A stretch of DNA of 20,746 nt from Mesostigma viride. Its lineage: Eukaryota > Streptophyta > Mesostigmatophyceae > Mesostigmatales > Mesostigmataceae. Of this stretch, positions 1 through 8,256 are shown piece after piece (the first letter of the stretch is position 1; each line of letters opens with the position of its first letter). The DNA is taken from assembly GCA_009746045.1 (NCBI GenBank), contig RPFO01000898.1, forward strand, positions 1 to 20,746, read 5' to 3'. A program made the position numbers and the translations under genes. The notes under the pieces are model-generated. The model was not told the DNA's origin, searched no databases, and saw nothing but the letters and a program-made list of their open reading frames with translations.

Positions 1-1
1 T

Positions 2-1251
2 ACGCACGAGGACCTGAACGCCGCGTGGATCGACCACCTGGGGTACGTGCTGACGAACACGGTGGAGCTGTGGATCGGCGGGCAGAAGATCGAGAGCCAC
101 ACGGGCGACTTCCTGCACGTGTGGGACTCGCTGACCGCGTCCAGGGAGCACAGCTCCATCTCCAACCTGCCCAAGGAGCACGGGGGGGTGGGCAACGTCG
201 GCACGCAGCACGACCAGCACATCTACGTCCCGCTGCAGTTCTTCTTCAACCGCAACCCCGGGCACGCGCTCCCCATCGCCGCTCTGCAGTACCACGACGT
301 GGAGGTGCGCGTGAAGCTCAGCCAGAAGCCGCTGAGGGCGGACTACACGCGGTACTTCGAGAAGGTGCCGTTCGGGAAGGAAGTGACGGTCGCCGACAAG
401 CTGCGGTACACGCCCCAGGACGTGCAGGTGTACATCGAGACGGAGACGCTGGACAGCAATCAAAAGCCGATCAACGCGTTCACGTACGCGTCGACGAACG
501 AGTACCTCAAGAACAAGGCCTTGGGAGGGGAGATCCTCAAGGCGGCCCTGGTGACTCGTTTCGTGTTCCTGGACAAGTTCGAGAGGCAGCAGTTCGTGTC
601 GGGTAAGCACAGCTACCTGATCACGGAGACGCAGCACATGTCCTTCCCGCTGAAGAGCGAGGACAAGCTGATCAAGGAGTACCTGCTGGACGACTTCACG
701 GGCGCGTGCAAGGAGCTGATCTTCTTCTTCCGTGCGGACCACAAGCGACTGGAGGGGTCGGGCGACAAGAACTCCAACTGGGACTTCTGGAACTTCGAGG
801 GCAACCGGCCGTTCGACGCGAACGAAATGAAGCTGGCACCATCTGGGGGTACTATCTGCCCACGTTCGGCAAGCAGATGGCGCACATCGACAACACCTTC
901 TTCGACCGCGCGACGTTCGCGATCAACGGCAAGGAGCTCTGGGCGCCCCCCCGCGACCCCCTCTGGTTCAGCCACTACCTGCCGTCGGAGTTCCACAGCA
1001 AGGTGCCGGTCGAGAACAACTTCGAGATGATCTACGTGATGCCGTTCGCGGTGTTCCCGGAGTCGGACGACCCGAGCGGCAGCATCAACCTGAGCAAGAT
1101 CGACCGCCCGGTGCTCCATTTCCGGTTCAAGCAGGTCCCGGGCCTCAAGGAGGGCGCGGTGATGACCGACGGCCACGTCGAGGTGTACGCCCGTACGCTG
1201 AACCTGGTCGAGATCGCCGAGGGGCACGGGCGCAAGGTGTTCCTGACTTAA
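2..1251 (+). CDS. Major capsid protein, double jelly-roll NCLDV type (5' end outside window, one frameshift)
   Basis: Main building block of the icosahedral capsid of nucleocytoplasmic large DNA viruses. The reading frame is already open at base 2, so the N-terminus lies outside the window; about 416 codons are seen. The start of the visible part (VELWIGGQKIESHTGDFLHVW) has the family's typical first-jelly-roll pattern of an ELxIGGQxI strand followed by HxGDxLxxW. The second half carries PTFGKQMAHIDN and ends ARTLNLVEIAEGHGRKVFLT, a usual capsid C-terminus. The first part is in frame 2 and the end in frame 1. The switch falls at the five-G run at 845-849, where one extra G would keep the frame (PSGG then YYLPTF). 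This is probably a homopolymer undercall or a small mutation. The TAA stop shares a TTAA with the stop of the convergent LysM gene. Family call is firm; the assignment to a particular virus group is not attempted. Confidence 0.9.
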
Positions 1252-2411
1252 GCCGCCGCCTCATTGACGGGCGGGGGGAAGGGGAAGAGGTATTGCGCCC
1301 AGGGCAGCAGCTCCGTCCCGACGTTAAGCGCGCGCCTCCTCCACGAGTGGTCTTGCGGCGCCCACCCCCTTTGATAGACGTGATAGGCGGCGGCGGGGAT
1401 GGCGGCCATGTAAGGCGCGTACGGCATACTGGGGGGGGCCATCATGGCGGCCGCCATAAGCATCGGGGTCACGTTGGCGTCGTTCCAAAGCACGTCCTTG
1501 GCGAAGTTGCCCACCCCATGCCACGGTTTTTCGAGGGCCCTATCGAAGCGCCCTCCGAGCCCCTGCGCTACCGTTCCCGCCAACAGCCCGGTGGGGCCGA
1601 GACTGGCTCCGGCTAAGAACGGGAGGGCGGAGAGGAGTTTCGTGTAGGCGCCGACGTAATCCCCTTCCCGGTGGGCGTTGAACCGGTCCACGGCGCCCAG
1701 CCCCTTCGAGATCCCTCCCCACGAAAAGTCGCTAAGTCTGGGCACGCCCCATTCGGGGAGTTTCCCCTGCACGAGCCCGCCCAGATTGCGGAGGGCGCCG
1801 GGGACGATATTCATCACGTCGCCGGGGATCCCGGCGACCGCCGGGATGGCGGCGGCGCCCAGAGAGAGGTAGTTGGCGAGTCTCGGGCTCGTCTTGGCTA
1901 CACGATCGTATACGGGGTTGAAAACCCCGGCGATCCTTTCGTTCCACTTCTGCTTGCCGCTCGTGACAGGTGGTTCGGGACGCCAGGCCTTCTCGGGTTT
2001 GGGCGGGCCGGACCCCTCCATGTTCAAAGGGCTGATGATGGCGTTCACGAAATCGCGGTAGTCCAACTTGTCGGGGATGAACAGCACGTCTCCTGGGGAC
2101 ATTGTCATCGGGGAGACGTGCGGGTTGGCCACCACGATGTCCTCGGGCGGCACCTCGAACTTGGCCCCGATCTTCGCCCACGTGTCCCCCTCTTGGACGG
2201 TGTACCTGGTCTTGCTGTCGACGACTCGATTGGTGTAGGCCCCGCGCTCCTGTTCGACCCAGAAGGGCTTCATGTTGCGATCGTACGCCTCGTTGAGGAT
2301 GGCGTCGTAGTCGTCAGCGTTCCCGGGCATCACGGGGACGGTCTTCGTGAGCGCCGCCTTGTCTTGGGTATGCAAGAACTCCTTCAATATGGCCCTCAGA
2401 TCCGACTCCAT
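1248..2411 (-). CDS. LysM-domain protein with hydrophobic C-terminal half
   Basis: 387-residue protein. Residues about 69-114 form a clear LysM module (RYTVQEGDTWAKIGAKF, then VVANP and SPGDVLFIPD), a fold that usually binds N-acetylglucosamine polymers such as peptidoglycan or chitin. After a Pro-rich linker (about 130-150) the C-terminal half is rich in Ala, Gly and Pro with several hydrophobic stretches, for example around residues 180-200, 258-285 and 315-345, suggesting membrane association or packing in the virion. No signal peptide is evident. The frame is intact across an 8-G run at 1431-1438. The start is supported by TATAATAC just upstream of the ATG. It converges on the capsid gene and shares the TTAA stop. 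LysM proteins are known in giant viruses, where virion or host-surface attachment is often proposed; that role is inference here. Confidence 0.8.
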   Translation of the reverse strand: MESDLRAILKEFLHTQDKAALTKTVPVMPGNADDYDAILNEAYDRNMKPFWVEQERGAYTNRVVDSKTRYTVQEGDTWAKIGAKFEVPPEDIVVANPHVSPMTMSPGDVLFIPDKLDYRDFVNAIISPLNMEGSGPPKPEKAWRPEPPVTSGKQKWNERIAGVFNPVYDRVAKTSPRLANYLSLGAAAIPAVAGIPGDVMNIVPGALRNLGGLVQGKLPEWGVPRLSDFSWGGISKGLGAVDRFNAHREGDYVGAYTKLLSALPFLAGASLGPTGLLAGTVAQGLGGRFDRALEKPWHGVGNFAKDVLWNDANVTPMLMAAAMMAPPSMPYAPYMAAIPAAAYHVYQRGWAPQDHSWRRRALNVGTELLPWAQYLFPFPPPVNEAAA

Positions 2412-2442
2412 GTATTATACTAGGGAGACAAATTTATGCCCG

Positions 2443-2957
2443 TCACTCTTCCTCGATCACCAGCTTCACCCTCGCCTTCTTTCCGCCGATGAGCATGACC
2501 TTCTCGATGACGGTGTGCGTCTTGTCCTCCCTGGCCTGCTGCTCGCTCGCTGGCGCCATCCCCATGACCTTGGATAGAATCTGGAAGACCTCGTCGTCGT
2601 CCGGGATGATGAACGCCTCCTCGCCGCCAACGAGAGGGGGGCGGCGTGGTGCCCCTCCTCCTCGTGGTGCTCTTCCTCGTCCTCCTCGTCTTCTCCCTCG
2701 TCTTCTTCCTCGTCGCTATCCGTGTCGTCCCGCTTGCTAAAGACGACCTCGTGGTCGTTGTTGAGCGCGACCACGTAGCCCTTCTTCAACCCGGCCATGA
2801 CAATGTCCGCGAGGTCCTCGTCTTCGCGCGCGGACTCTGTCACGCACTCCATCACGAGGTCCACGAGGTCCTTCTCCTTCCCCGAGGCGCACTGGGTCTT
2901 AGGAACGGAACAAAAGGCGCGGAACATGGTCGAGATGGTATAGTGGTAGGGACACAT
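2443..2957 (-). CDS. Hypothetical acidic protein, one frameshift
   Basis: I do not recognise the family. The N-terminal part (from MCPYHYTIST) is mixed alpha/beta in character and is followed by a long Asp/Glu tract around residues 85-105 (DSDEEEDEGEDEEDEEEHH). After the acidic tract the frame breaks at the six-G run at 2636-2641. With one extra base there the product continues with EEAFIIPDDDEVFQILSK and ends KVMLIGGKKARVKLVIEEE at the TGA at 2443. Total about 171 residues. The continuous, protein-like sequence on both sides of the break supports one gene. The start is uncertain: ATG at 2957 follows an A-rich GCGCAAAAAGAAA stretch, and a second ATG at 2927 is possible. It shares a 61-bp divergent promoter region with the small gene starting at 3019. 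Acidic tracts like this can bind basic proteins; that is only a suggestion. Confidence 0.6.
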
Positions 2958-3018
2958 TTTCTTTTTGCGCGTACGAACGCGACACGATAATTTCCCGTCC
3001 ATTGGTAGAGACTCGACC

Positions 3019-3297
3019 ATGGCGGACATAAACACGAAGAACTTGACCACGAACGTTTTGAGCGTGAAGCGGAAGCTGCGGTTCGAGGCGACGGGGGAGA
3101 CGATGTCCCGCGTGAACCCGCTGGACGTGGGCAACCACCGGATATACATCACGATGGTCAGCGACGGGCCGAACTCGCCGCCGTACCCGACCCTCTTTTT
3201 CCTGGAGAAGGGCGGCGATCACCCTATATTAGACGACTCGGACCCCAACTTCAACGGGTACACGTATCTCGGGAGCATCGCGTACGGCGGCGACTGA
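3019..3297 (+). CDS. Hypothetical protein, 92 residues
   Basis: Small unrecognised protein beginning MADINTKNLTTNVLSVKRK and ending GYTYLGSIAYGGD. It has alternating hydrophobic strands (RIYITMVSDG, TLFFLEKGG), so it is probably beta-rich. No transmembrane segment, cysteine cluster or known motif. The frame is open further upstream to 2965, but the ATG at 3019 gives a sensible start clear of the divergent neighbour. GC-rich codon use matches the flanking viral genes. It sits 66 bp upstream of the PCNA gene in the same direction and might be co-transcribed with it. Confidence 0.6.
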   Translation: MADINTKNLTTNVLSVKRKLRFEATGETMSRVNPLDVGNHRIYITMVSDGPNSPPYPTLFFLEKGGDHPILDDSDPNFNGYTYLGSIAYGGD

Positions 3298-3363
3298 GAC
3301 GGACAAACGTCCACCGCGTCCGCGCCTACCGGTTCGAGTATATCGTTCGCCTGCTGTAAAGGG

Positions 3364-4143
3364 ATGGAGTTCCGCACCGTCCAGGGCTCGTCCATCAAGC
3401 TGCTGGTGGAGGCTCTCAAGGAGCTGAGCAACGACGTGAACATCCGGTTCGACGCGGAGGGCGTGCACATCACCGCGATGGACGGGTGCCACGTGGCGCT
3501 GTTCCACGTGCACCTGGAGGCGGGCAAGATCGAGGAGTACACGTGCGCCCAGTCCTTCACGGTGGGCGTGAGCCTGCTGAACCTGTACAAGCTGCTGAAG
3601 AACGTCTCCACGAACGACGAGCTGGAGCTGAAATTGTCCAAGGAGAACACGGACGTGATGGAGATCAACATCACCAACAAGGTGAAGAAGACGCGGTGGT
3701 GCTACTCGATGAAGCTGCTGGACATCGACGAGAGCAGCCTGGAGGTGCCCGAGAAGGAGTACATGACGGTGATCACGATGGTGAGCACGGAGTTCCAGAA
3801 GATCTGCCGCGACCTGTCCGTGGTGTCGGAGACGGTGACGATCCGGTGCACGGGGCGCGAGATCACGATGTCGTGCTCGGGGGACATCGGCGACTGCTGC
3901 CTGGAGATAGGGGAGGAGTTCCCGGAGATGAGCGTGGACGTGGGCGAGGACGCGAGCATATGCGAGCAGTTCTCGCTGCGGTACCTGTGCACCTTCTCCA
4001 AGGCCTCGGGGCTCTGCAACAGCGTGCAGCTGTACATGAGCCACGAGTACCCGATCATCGTGAAGTACAAGGTGGGCGATCTGGGCGTCCTCCTATTCGC
4101 GCTGGCCCCGAAGATGAAGGACGAGGACATGGACGCGGAATAA
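3364..4143 (+). CDS. PCNA-like DNA sliding clamp
   Basis: 259 residues, the normal length for proliferating cell nuclear antigen. It forms a ring around DNA that tethers polymerase and repair enzymes. Two clamp domains are visible: the first (about 1-120) contains IRFDAEGVHITAMDGCHVALF, the classic strand and helix pair with the MD.CHV motif; the second contains SVVSETVTIRCTGREITMSC and ends with KYKVGDLGVLLFALAPKMKDED, matching the usual FYLAPK-type C-terminus. The interdomain loop region lies around residues 118-130. No frameshift. The start ATG follows TATATC and TGTAAAGGG upstream. Giant viruses commonly encode one or two PCNA copies; this one is a complete and probably functional gene. 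Confidence 0.95.
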   Translation: MEFRTVQGSSIKLLVEALKELSNDVNIRFDAEGVHITAMDGCHVALFHVHLEAGKIEEYTCAQSFTVGVSLLNLYKLLKNVSTNDELELKLSKENTDVMEINITNKVKKTRWCYSMKLLDIDESSLEVPEKEYMTVITMVSTEFQKICRDLSVVSETVTIRCTGREITMSCSGDIGDCCLEIGEEFPEMSVDVGEDASICEQFSLRYLCTFSKASGLCNSVQLYMSHEYPIIVKYKVGDLGVLLFALAPKMKDEDMDAE

Positions 4144-4166
4144 TTTCTCGCGGATCATTAAACGCC

Positions 4167-4403
4167 ATGATAAAGCGCACGCGCGGCCGTGACCGGTACA
4201 AGTACCACACGCTGGAGGATTGGAACAAGTGCGCCCAGGAGAACCCGGAGAAGACCATGACGATATGCGGGCCGAAGCCCCCCCGGCCGATGACCAGCAA
4301 GGAGTGGTGGGTGGCGGTGGGGATAGCCGTCGTCGCCGGCCTGGTGGTCATGGAACTGAAGAGACGCGGGATCATCAAGTTGGAAGGCGCTCTAGCCAAG
4401 TGA
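4167..4403 (+). CDS. Small single-pass membrane protein, 78 residues
   Basis: Unrecognised protein with a basic N-terminus (MIKRTRGRDRYKYHTLEDW), a Pro-rich middle and one clear transmembrane segment near residues 50-65 (VAVGIAVVAGLVVMEL), followed by the basic KRRGIIK. The charge pattern suggests a type of anchored virion or internal-membrane protein, common in NCLDVs, but no function can be assigned. It starts 23 bp after the PCNA stop on the same strand and is followed by an AT-rich convergent terminator region. Confidence 0.65.
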   Translation: MIKRTRGRDRYKYHTLEDWNKCAQENPEKTMTICGPKPPRPMTSKEWWVAVGIAVVAGLVVMELKRRGIIKLEGALAK

Positions 4404-4467
4404 AATAGGCATTTAAATACCGAGACCGATAAATTTAATTTCAATGAATCGGAAGGGTCTTCGTTCC

Positions 4468-4486
4468 ATTTAATATTCAATTAAAT
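4468..4486. terminator. Convergent 3'-end hairpin
   Basis: Perfect 7-bp inverted repeat ATTTAAT / ATTAAAT with a 5-base loop, inside a 98-bp AT-rich gap between the 3' ends of the membrane-protein gene (+) and the BRO-like gene (-). The gap is strikingly AT-rich against GC-rich genes. Because it lies at two facing gene ends, a transcription end or polyadenylation hairpin, as known in mimivirus relatives, is a reasonable inference. An AT-only stem could also arise by chance. Confidence 0.4.
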
Positions 4487-4501
4487 TCGCATATAATATC
4501 A

Positions 4502-5383
4502 TCACGCGACCACGATTTCTCCCGCGGCCTGAGGGCCGGCGGGCACATCGGCGATTCTCGCCTCCCTATTCATCCTCTGATTGACTCGCATCACGCGCTC
4601 GTTCTCGATGCGGCACTGCTTATCCGGCCGGTGCTCGTGGAGCCCCATGGCGCGGAACACGGGCTCGCAGAGCTCCCTGTTCCTCTTGGCGGCCCGGACG
4701 GGGTCGACGCCGCGCTCCTTGATCTCCTCGGCCTCGGTGAGCTGCAGGAGGGTCATGGCGGCGCTCTGGCGCCTGGTGTTCAGGTCGCGGGAGGAGCGCG
4801 CGGCCCCGAACTCGCTCCTCAGCTGTGCCGCGGTCTTTCCAGTGACGGCCAGGTTGTTGCTATCGTGGACAAAGGGGAACGGCATGCCGCACCCCTTGTG
4901 GGAGTCCGCGAACGCCTTGATGGCGGCGTTGAGCTCCTTGGCGGCCTCGGAGCTCTGGACGCGCGGGTGCTCCCTCGCGCTGACCACGGTCAGCCCGTCG
5001 CGCGCGTCGGCCCTCCTCAGGATGTCCTCCGCCAGCGAGCGGTCGGCGTCCAGGTAGCGCTCCAGCAGCACGGCCATCTTGTCGCGGAAGCGGGCGGCGA
5101 TCTTTCCGGGGAGCAGCATTATGATCTTGGCCATCCCCTGGCGGTCAGTCACGGGGGTGTCCCGCTGCCTGGCCCCGGGAAATTTCCAGTCGTCGCTAAT
5201 AGCGACAAGTTCGGGGTTCGCTTTCTGGACCTTGTACCACGCATCACGAGGGTTCTTGAAACCGAAGCAGGAGAGCACATCGATAATAGACATTCTGCCG
5301 TCATCCGTCACGCGGATCTTGCCCTGAAACTGCGGGTCCTCCTCCCCGGCGGTGGGGGTCAGGTAGCGGATCACCTGGGACAT
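4502..5383 (-). CDS. BRO-like / viral DNA-binding domain protein
   Basis: 293 residues. The first 115 residues (FQGKIRVTDDGRMSIIDVL, then DAWYKVQKANPEL, WKFPGARQRDTPV and IMLLPGKIAARFRDKMAVLLERYL) follow the pattern of a domain widespread in giant viruses and related to the BRO-N / KilA-N / MSV199 group of DNA-binding domains: an IR-T-DGR-S-D opening, a W.FPG.Q..TPV core and an LLPG..A..FR....RYL helix. The remaining part is helical and charged, without a motif I recognise. Such genes are often multi-copy in NCLDVs and are thought to regulate viral or host transcription. Frame intact. ATG at 5383; a GATAATAG stretch lies about 20 bp upstream. The exact subfamily is uncertain. Confidence 0.65.
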   Translation of the reverse strand: MSQVIRYLTPTAGEEDPQFQGKIRVTDDGRMSIIDVLSCFGFKNPRDAWYKVQKANPELVAISDDWKFPGARQRDTPVTDRQGMAKIIMLLPGKIAARFRDKMAVLLERYLDADRSLAEDILRRADARDGLTVVSAREHPRVQSSEAAKELNAAIKAFADSHKGCGMPFPFVHDSNNLAVTGKTAAQLRSEFGAARSSRDLNTRRQSAAMTLLQLTEAEEIKERGVDPVRAAKRNRELCEPVFRAMGLHEHRPDKQCRIENERVMRVNQRMNREARIADVPAGPQAAGEIVVA

Positions 5384-5513
5384 GGTGGACGCCGGGTACT
5401 ATTATCAGGCAAATTTGGCTGCGGGGGAGCGCACCCGTGGACGCTCGAGACGTTTGTCCTGAGCAGCCAGAAGTTCTTGTGATAGAGGAGAGCTACCACT
5501 GCCTTGGACTTGA

Positions 5514-5550
5514 TGGAGCGGAAACCATTTACAGTTTCCGTGGAGCGGAA
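5514..5550. terminator. Hairpin flanked by 10-bp direct repeats, 3' of VLTF3
   Basis: A perfect 7-bp stem CGGAAAC (5519-5525) / GTTTCCG (5534-5540) with an 8-base loop lies 12 bp past the VLTF3 stop codon. It is flanked by the direct repeat TGGAGCGGAA at 5514-5523 and 5541-5550. Position immediately 3' of the gene suggests a transcript-end signal of the palindrome type known in mimivirus-like NCLDVs. The surrounding 5384-5552 gap holds no gene that I can support. Confidence 0.45.
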
Positions 5551-5552
5551 GG

Positions 5553-6682
5553 CTACTTGGACGGGATGAACTGCCAGTTCAGCTTCTTGCAGATCTCCTT
5601 CCAGATCTCGTCCTGCTCCCACAGCTTCTCCTTGCTCTTCAGGAGCGGGAAGTGGGGCAGGAACTCGTCGTACTCGAGAAGCTGGCACATCTTGTGAAGA
5701 CAGTAGGAGTAGTTCAGGAAGTTCTTGCGGTCCTTGGGGCACACCTCCTCGAAGGGCTTCTGCACCATGCGGAACATGGTCCGGAGCCTCTCCTCCTGCT
5801 CCAGGGTCATGGTGGGGGGGGGGTCCCGCTCAGCGTGTGGGTGATCTGCACGGCGTGCTCGAAGAACTTGGCCATCTTCAGCTTCCTCAGGAAGGCGCGG
5901 ACGTTGGCGGGCGTGATGCTGCTCTTGTCGGTCATGCGCGCCTTCCTGAACTCGTTGGCGACCGCGTCGATGACCTCCCGAGGAATGATGGACCGCTCGC
6001 GGGCGTGGAACTGCGCCAGGGTCTCGTTGAAGTGGTTGATCCGTTTGTAGCAGTAGTCCGTGGTGGATATGGGGGTGCCGTACGGGAACGCCTCGATGCC
6101 GCTGGACACGCACTCGACAGACTTGCCGCACTTGGAGCACATCACGCTGCCCCCTCCCTCCACCATGTTCACCTGGCACTTCTCGCAAAAGCTGAACTCC
6201 ATGTTGTCGAGTCGCTCGTCCGCGCCGTACCGCTCGAGCCACTTGGGGTCGTGCGGGAGGCAGGGGTACCTGACCACGACGTCCATGAAGTCGCGATAGA
6301 GCGCCCCCCTCTTCACGTCCGCGGAGTCCGGGTCCTTGGCGCCAACTTGAGCCCCCGTCTTGGCGCCCGTCGCGTCCTTCTTCCTCTTCTTGGCATCGCG
6401 CGCGTTGACGGCGTTCGTGTACTTGGAGACGATCGGCATGGCGTCCAGGAGGAAGTCGACCATCTCCCCCCCCTCTATCTTCTCGATCTCCTTTTCCAGT
6501 TTGCGGATGTCCGCCTTGCGAGCCATCCGCCGGTCCCATTGCGACTCCTCCGTCATGGCCTCCACCTCCCTCTTCATGGCCTCCACGTTCGACCGGAGCT
6601 GGCCCACGGAGTCCAGCCTCTTTTGCAAGACGTCCATGCAGTCGCGCATGCCAGACTCGACCGTGTAGTTCCGAGCCGCCAT
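5553..6682 (-). CDS. VLTF3-like late transcription factor, one frameshift
   Basis: Homologue of poxvirus late transcription factor 3, an NCLDV core gene that drives late (virion) gene expression. About 376 residues. Order: N-terminal coiled coil with RKADIRKLEKEIEKIEGG; zinc ribbon with CEKC (166-169) and CSKC (182-185); a central helical region with SIIPREVIDAVANEFRK; and the C-terminal signature KNFLNYSYCLHKM, FPLLKSKEKLWEQDEIWKEIC and W.FIPSK. The final part is in a different frame: the switch is at the ten-G run at 5814-5823 (C run on the coding strand), where one extra base joins SGTPPP to TMTLEQEE. A start at 6766 is open but its extra residues are unlike the family, so the ATG at 6682 (MAARNYTVESG) is preferred. 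It is divergent from the Lys-rich gene at 6784. Confidence 0.88.
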
Positions 6683-6783
6683 CAGCCCCGACGTCCGAGG
6701 GGTCCGTACCTCTACCCTAGAAATTACGCGTGCGCTTAACGGGGCGAAATAAAAATGCACGGCCATGGTAAATATTATCCACG

Positions 6784-7259
6784 ATGACGACCCAGACCCC
6801 CGCCGGCACCGCCCCCGCCTCCTCCCACGCTAGCGAGCCGAAGGCCAAGAAGCAGAAGTCGACGCACACCCCGGCCGCTGCCGTTGGTCCAAGCGCCACT
6901 GTCGCGTTGACGACCCCCCCCGCCCCTGCCGCCCCCCCGTGGAGGAGGTGAAGATGGAGGACCCCCCTGCTGCGGCGGTTCCGGTGGCCAAGGACGGGGC
7001 CAAGGAGAAGGCCGCCAAGGAGAAGAAGGCCGCGAAGGAGAAGAAGGACAAGGTGCAGAGCTCCTCCATCCCCGAGTTGTGCGTGGGGGACGTCAGGAAG
7101 TGCCTCAACCAGATCCGCAAGAAGGGGCGGAGTATCGAGACCCAGCACCTCCTCTTCAACGGGTGGACCGCGGGAGACTTTGCGCTCAAGTACATTCTGG
7201 GAAACACCACCAGCAAGAAGGGGAGGCTAATGGCCACAAAGACCCCCGCATCGGAATGA
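6784..7259 (+). CDS. Lys/Ala/Pro-rich basic protein, one frameshift
   Basis: Unrecognised. About 158 residues. The first 50 are Ala/Thr/Pro-rich and disordered, followed after the break by a Lys-rich helix (KDGAKEKAAKEKKAAKEKK, then DKVQ) and a folded C-terminal domain (PELCVGDVRKCLNQIRKKG, then FNGWTAGDFALKYILGNT). The frame that starts with MTTQTPAG ends early; one extra C in the seven-C run at 6932-6938 joins it to VEEVKMEDPP. The basic, low-complexity build resembles DNA-packaging or chromatin-like virion proteins, but that is inference. The start is 17 bp after a TATTATCC stretch in the region divergent from VLTF3. Two AATAAA motifs follow the stop, in the 42-bp gap before the convergent neighbour. 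Confidence 0.6.
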
Positions 7260-7301
7260 GTCACGAACTAATAAATTATGAAAGAAACAATAAAGAGTGA
7301 A

Positions 7302-7880
7302 CTACTCGATCTTTTGATCCAATTCCCACGTCTTCTCTAACATGGGAACGTAGGACCCGGGGTCGCCGCGCGGGTAGTGGGACGTCATGACCACATCGTC
7401 CCCTCCCTCGGAGACCCTCTTGACAGTTTCCAAAACGAACCCGTGGTACCGACAGAGCGCCTCCGCGTCGTTGAACGTGATGGCTTCGATGTGCATCTCA
7501 TCCAATCGCTTCCGGACTTCTTCGTCGTCCATGTCGATCGTTTCGTCCGCGATCCGCCACGCGATACAGCCGCGAACGTCGTCGTCGTCCAACGAATACA
7601 TCCCCATGATGCCGTGATGGTCGTCCTGGAACAGCAGCAAACACATGCACGCCGCCATGTCCAGGTCCTCGAACGCTATGATGTGCGTCATGGGCCTCTG
7701 TACCGCGCCCACGCGCTTGTCGACCTCCAGGGAGTGGATACCGAAAAGCACGGGGTAGGGCCGGTTCTTCCCCACCAGGAAGATCGTGCGGTCCCATATG
7801 CCTCCCGTCGTCACTTTCCTCCATGCGCGATTTCGAGCCCCTACTACTGGCACGACGGGGCGCGTAAGCACCAAGGACAT
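7302..7880 (-). CDS. Hypothetical protein, 192 residues
   Basis: No family recognised. The sequence looks like a globular soluble enzyme or adaptor: GGIWDRTIFLVGKNRPYPVL near the start, a hydrophobic AACMCLLLFQDDHHGIMGMY strand-turn segment with paired histidines in the middle, then acidic helices (DMDDEEVRKRLDEMHIE). No signal peptide or membrane segment. The frame is intact and codon use is viral-like. The ATG is at the very edge of a divergent intergenic region with nested inverted repeats, so its 5' UTR must be short. It converges on the Lys-rich gene with a 42-bp gap. Confidence 0.65.
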   Translation of the reverse strand: MSLVLTRPVVPVVGARNRAWRKVTTGGIWDRTIFLVGKNRPYPVLFGIHSLEVDKRVGAVQRPMTHIIAFEDLDMAACMCLLLFQDDHHGIMGMYSLDDDDVRGCIAWRIADETIDMDDEEVRKRLDEMHIEAITFNDAEALCRYHGFVLETVKRVSEGGDDVVMTSHYPRGDPGSYVPMLEKTWELDQKIE

Positions 7881-8001
7881 GCCTATTGCATTGATTCAAT
7901 ACAACACATTTTTTAAACGCCAAGTTAGCCGTAGTAATTGTATTGCAATGGAATAGGATATCTCGTCCCGCGGGGCGAGAATATCTCTGCATCTACACAA
8001 A
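7881..8001. promoter_or_regulatory. Divergent promoter region with two inverted repeats
   Basis: AT-rich 121-bp gap between the start codons of the genes at 7880 (-) and 8002 (+). An outer inverted repeat pairs 7882-7904 with 7938-7957 (each arm reads CCTATT..CATTG..CAATACAA in its own outward direction, with a small gap). A second, nearly perfect palindrome covers 7957-7985: GATAT CTCGTCCC GC GGGGCGAG A ATATC, with one T-G mismatch and one extra base. The mirrored arms suggest the two genes share the same control motif; the palindrome, 16 bp before the ATG at 8002, could be an operator or a 5' leader hairpin. Confidence 0.5.
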
Positions 8002-8256
8002 ATGTCTACCGTGGAATGGACCTACGAGGAGTTCATGGGGTCTGGATGGGACATCCAGGAGCTGGCCGCCCTGCCCCCGGAAGAGAGGCCCAGGATCCAG
8101 ACCGGCTACCTAAAGACGGTCTGTTTCAACCGCGACGGGGAGTACAACGTGTGGCGCCGGCTCAGCCAGACGCCCAAATGTAAGTGGGACGACCTCCCAG
8201 GCCATTGCGTGTTGAGGCACGAGATCGCGTATCATTGCTGGGAGGGCGAGGAGTGA
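8002..8256 (+). CDS. Hypothetical protein, 84 residues
   Basis: Short protein beginning MSTVEWTYEEFMGSGWDI and ending RHEIAYHCWEGEE. Acidic, four tryptophans, no membrane segment and no recognised motif. Supported by a good ATG behind a strong palindromic leader and by viral-type GC-rich codons. Its last 25 bases overlap the 3' end of the convergent gene at 8232-8915. Could be a small regulatory or virion protein; nothing in the sequence decides. Confidence 0.5.
   Translation: MSTVEWTYEEFMGSGWDIQELAALPPEERPRIQTGYLKTVCFNRDGEYNVWRRLSQTPKCKWDDLPGHCVLRHEIAYHCWEGEE

Noticed and set aside
613-1227. 204-codon minus-strand open frame over the capsid gene
   Set aside because: Antisense shadow of the GC-rich capsid gene; the plus strand gives the recognisable protein.
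5814-5823. Programmed ribosomal frameshift in VLTF3
   Set aside because: The same kind of break occurs in many unrelated genes at ordinary G/C runs with no common downstream structure; a sequencing or mutational cause is simpler.
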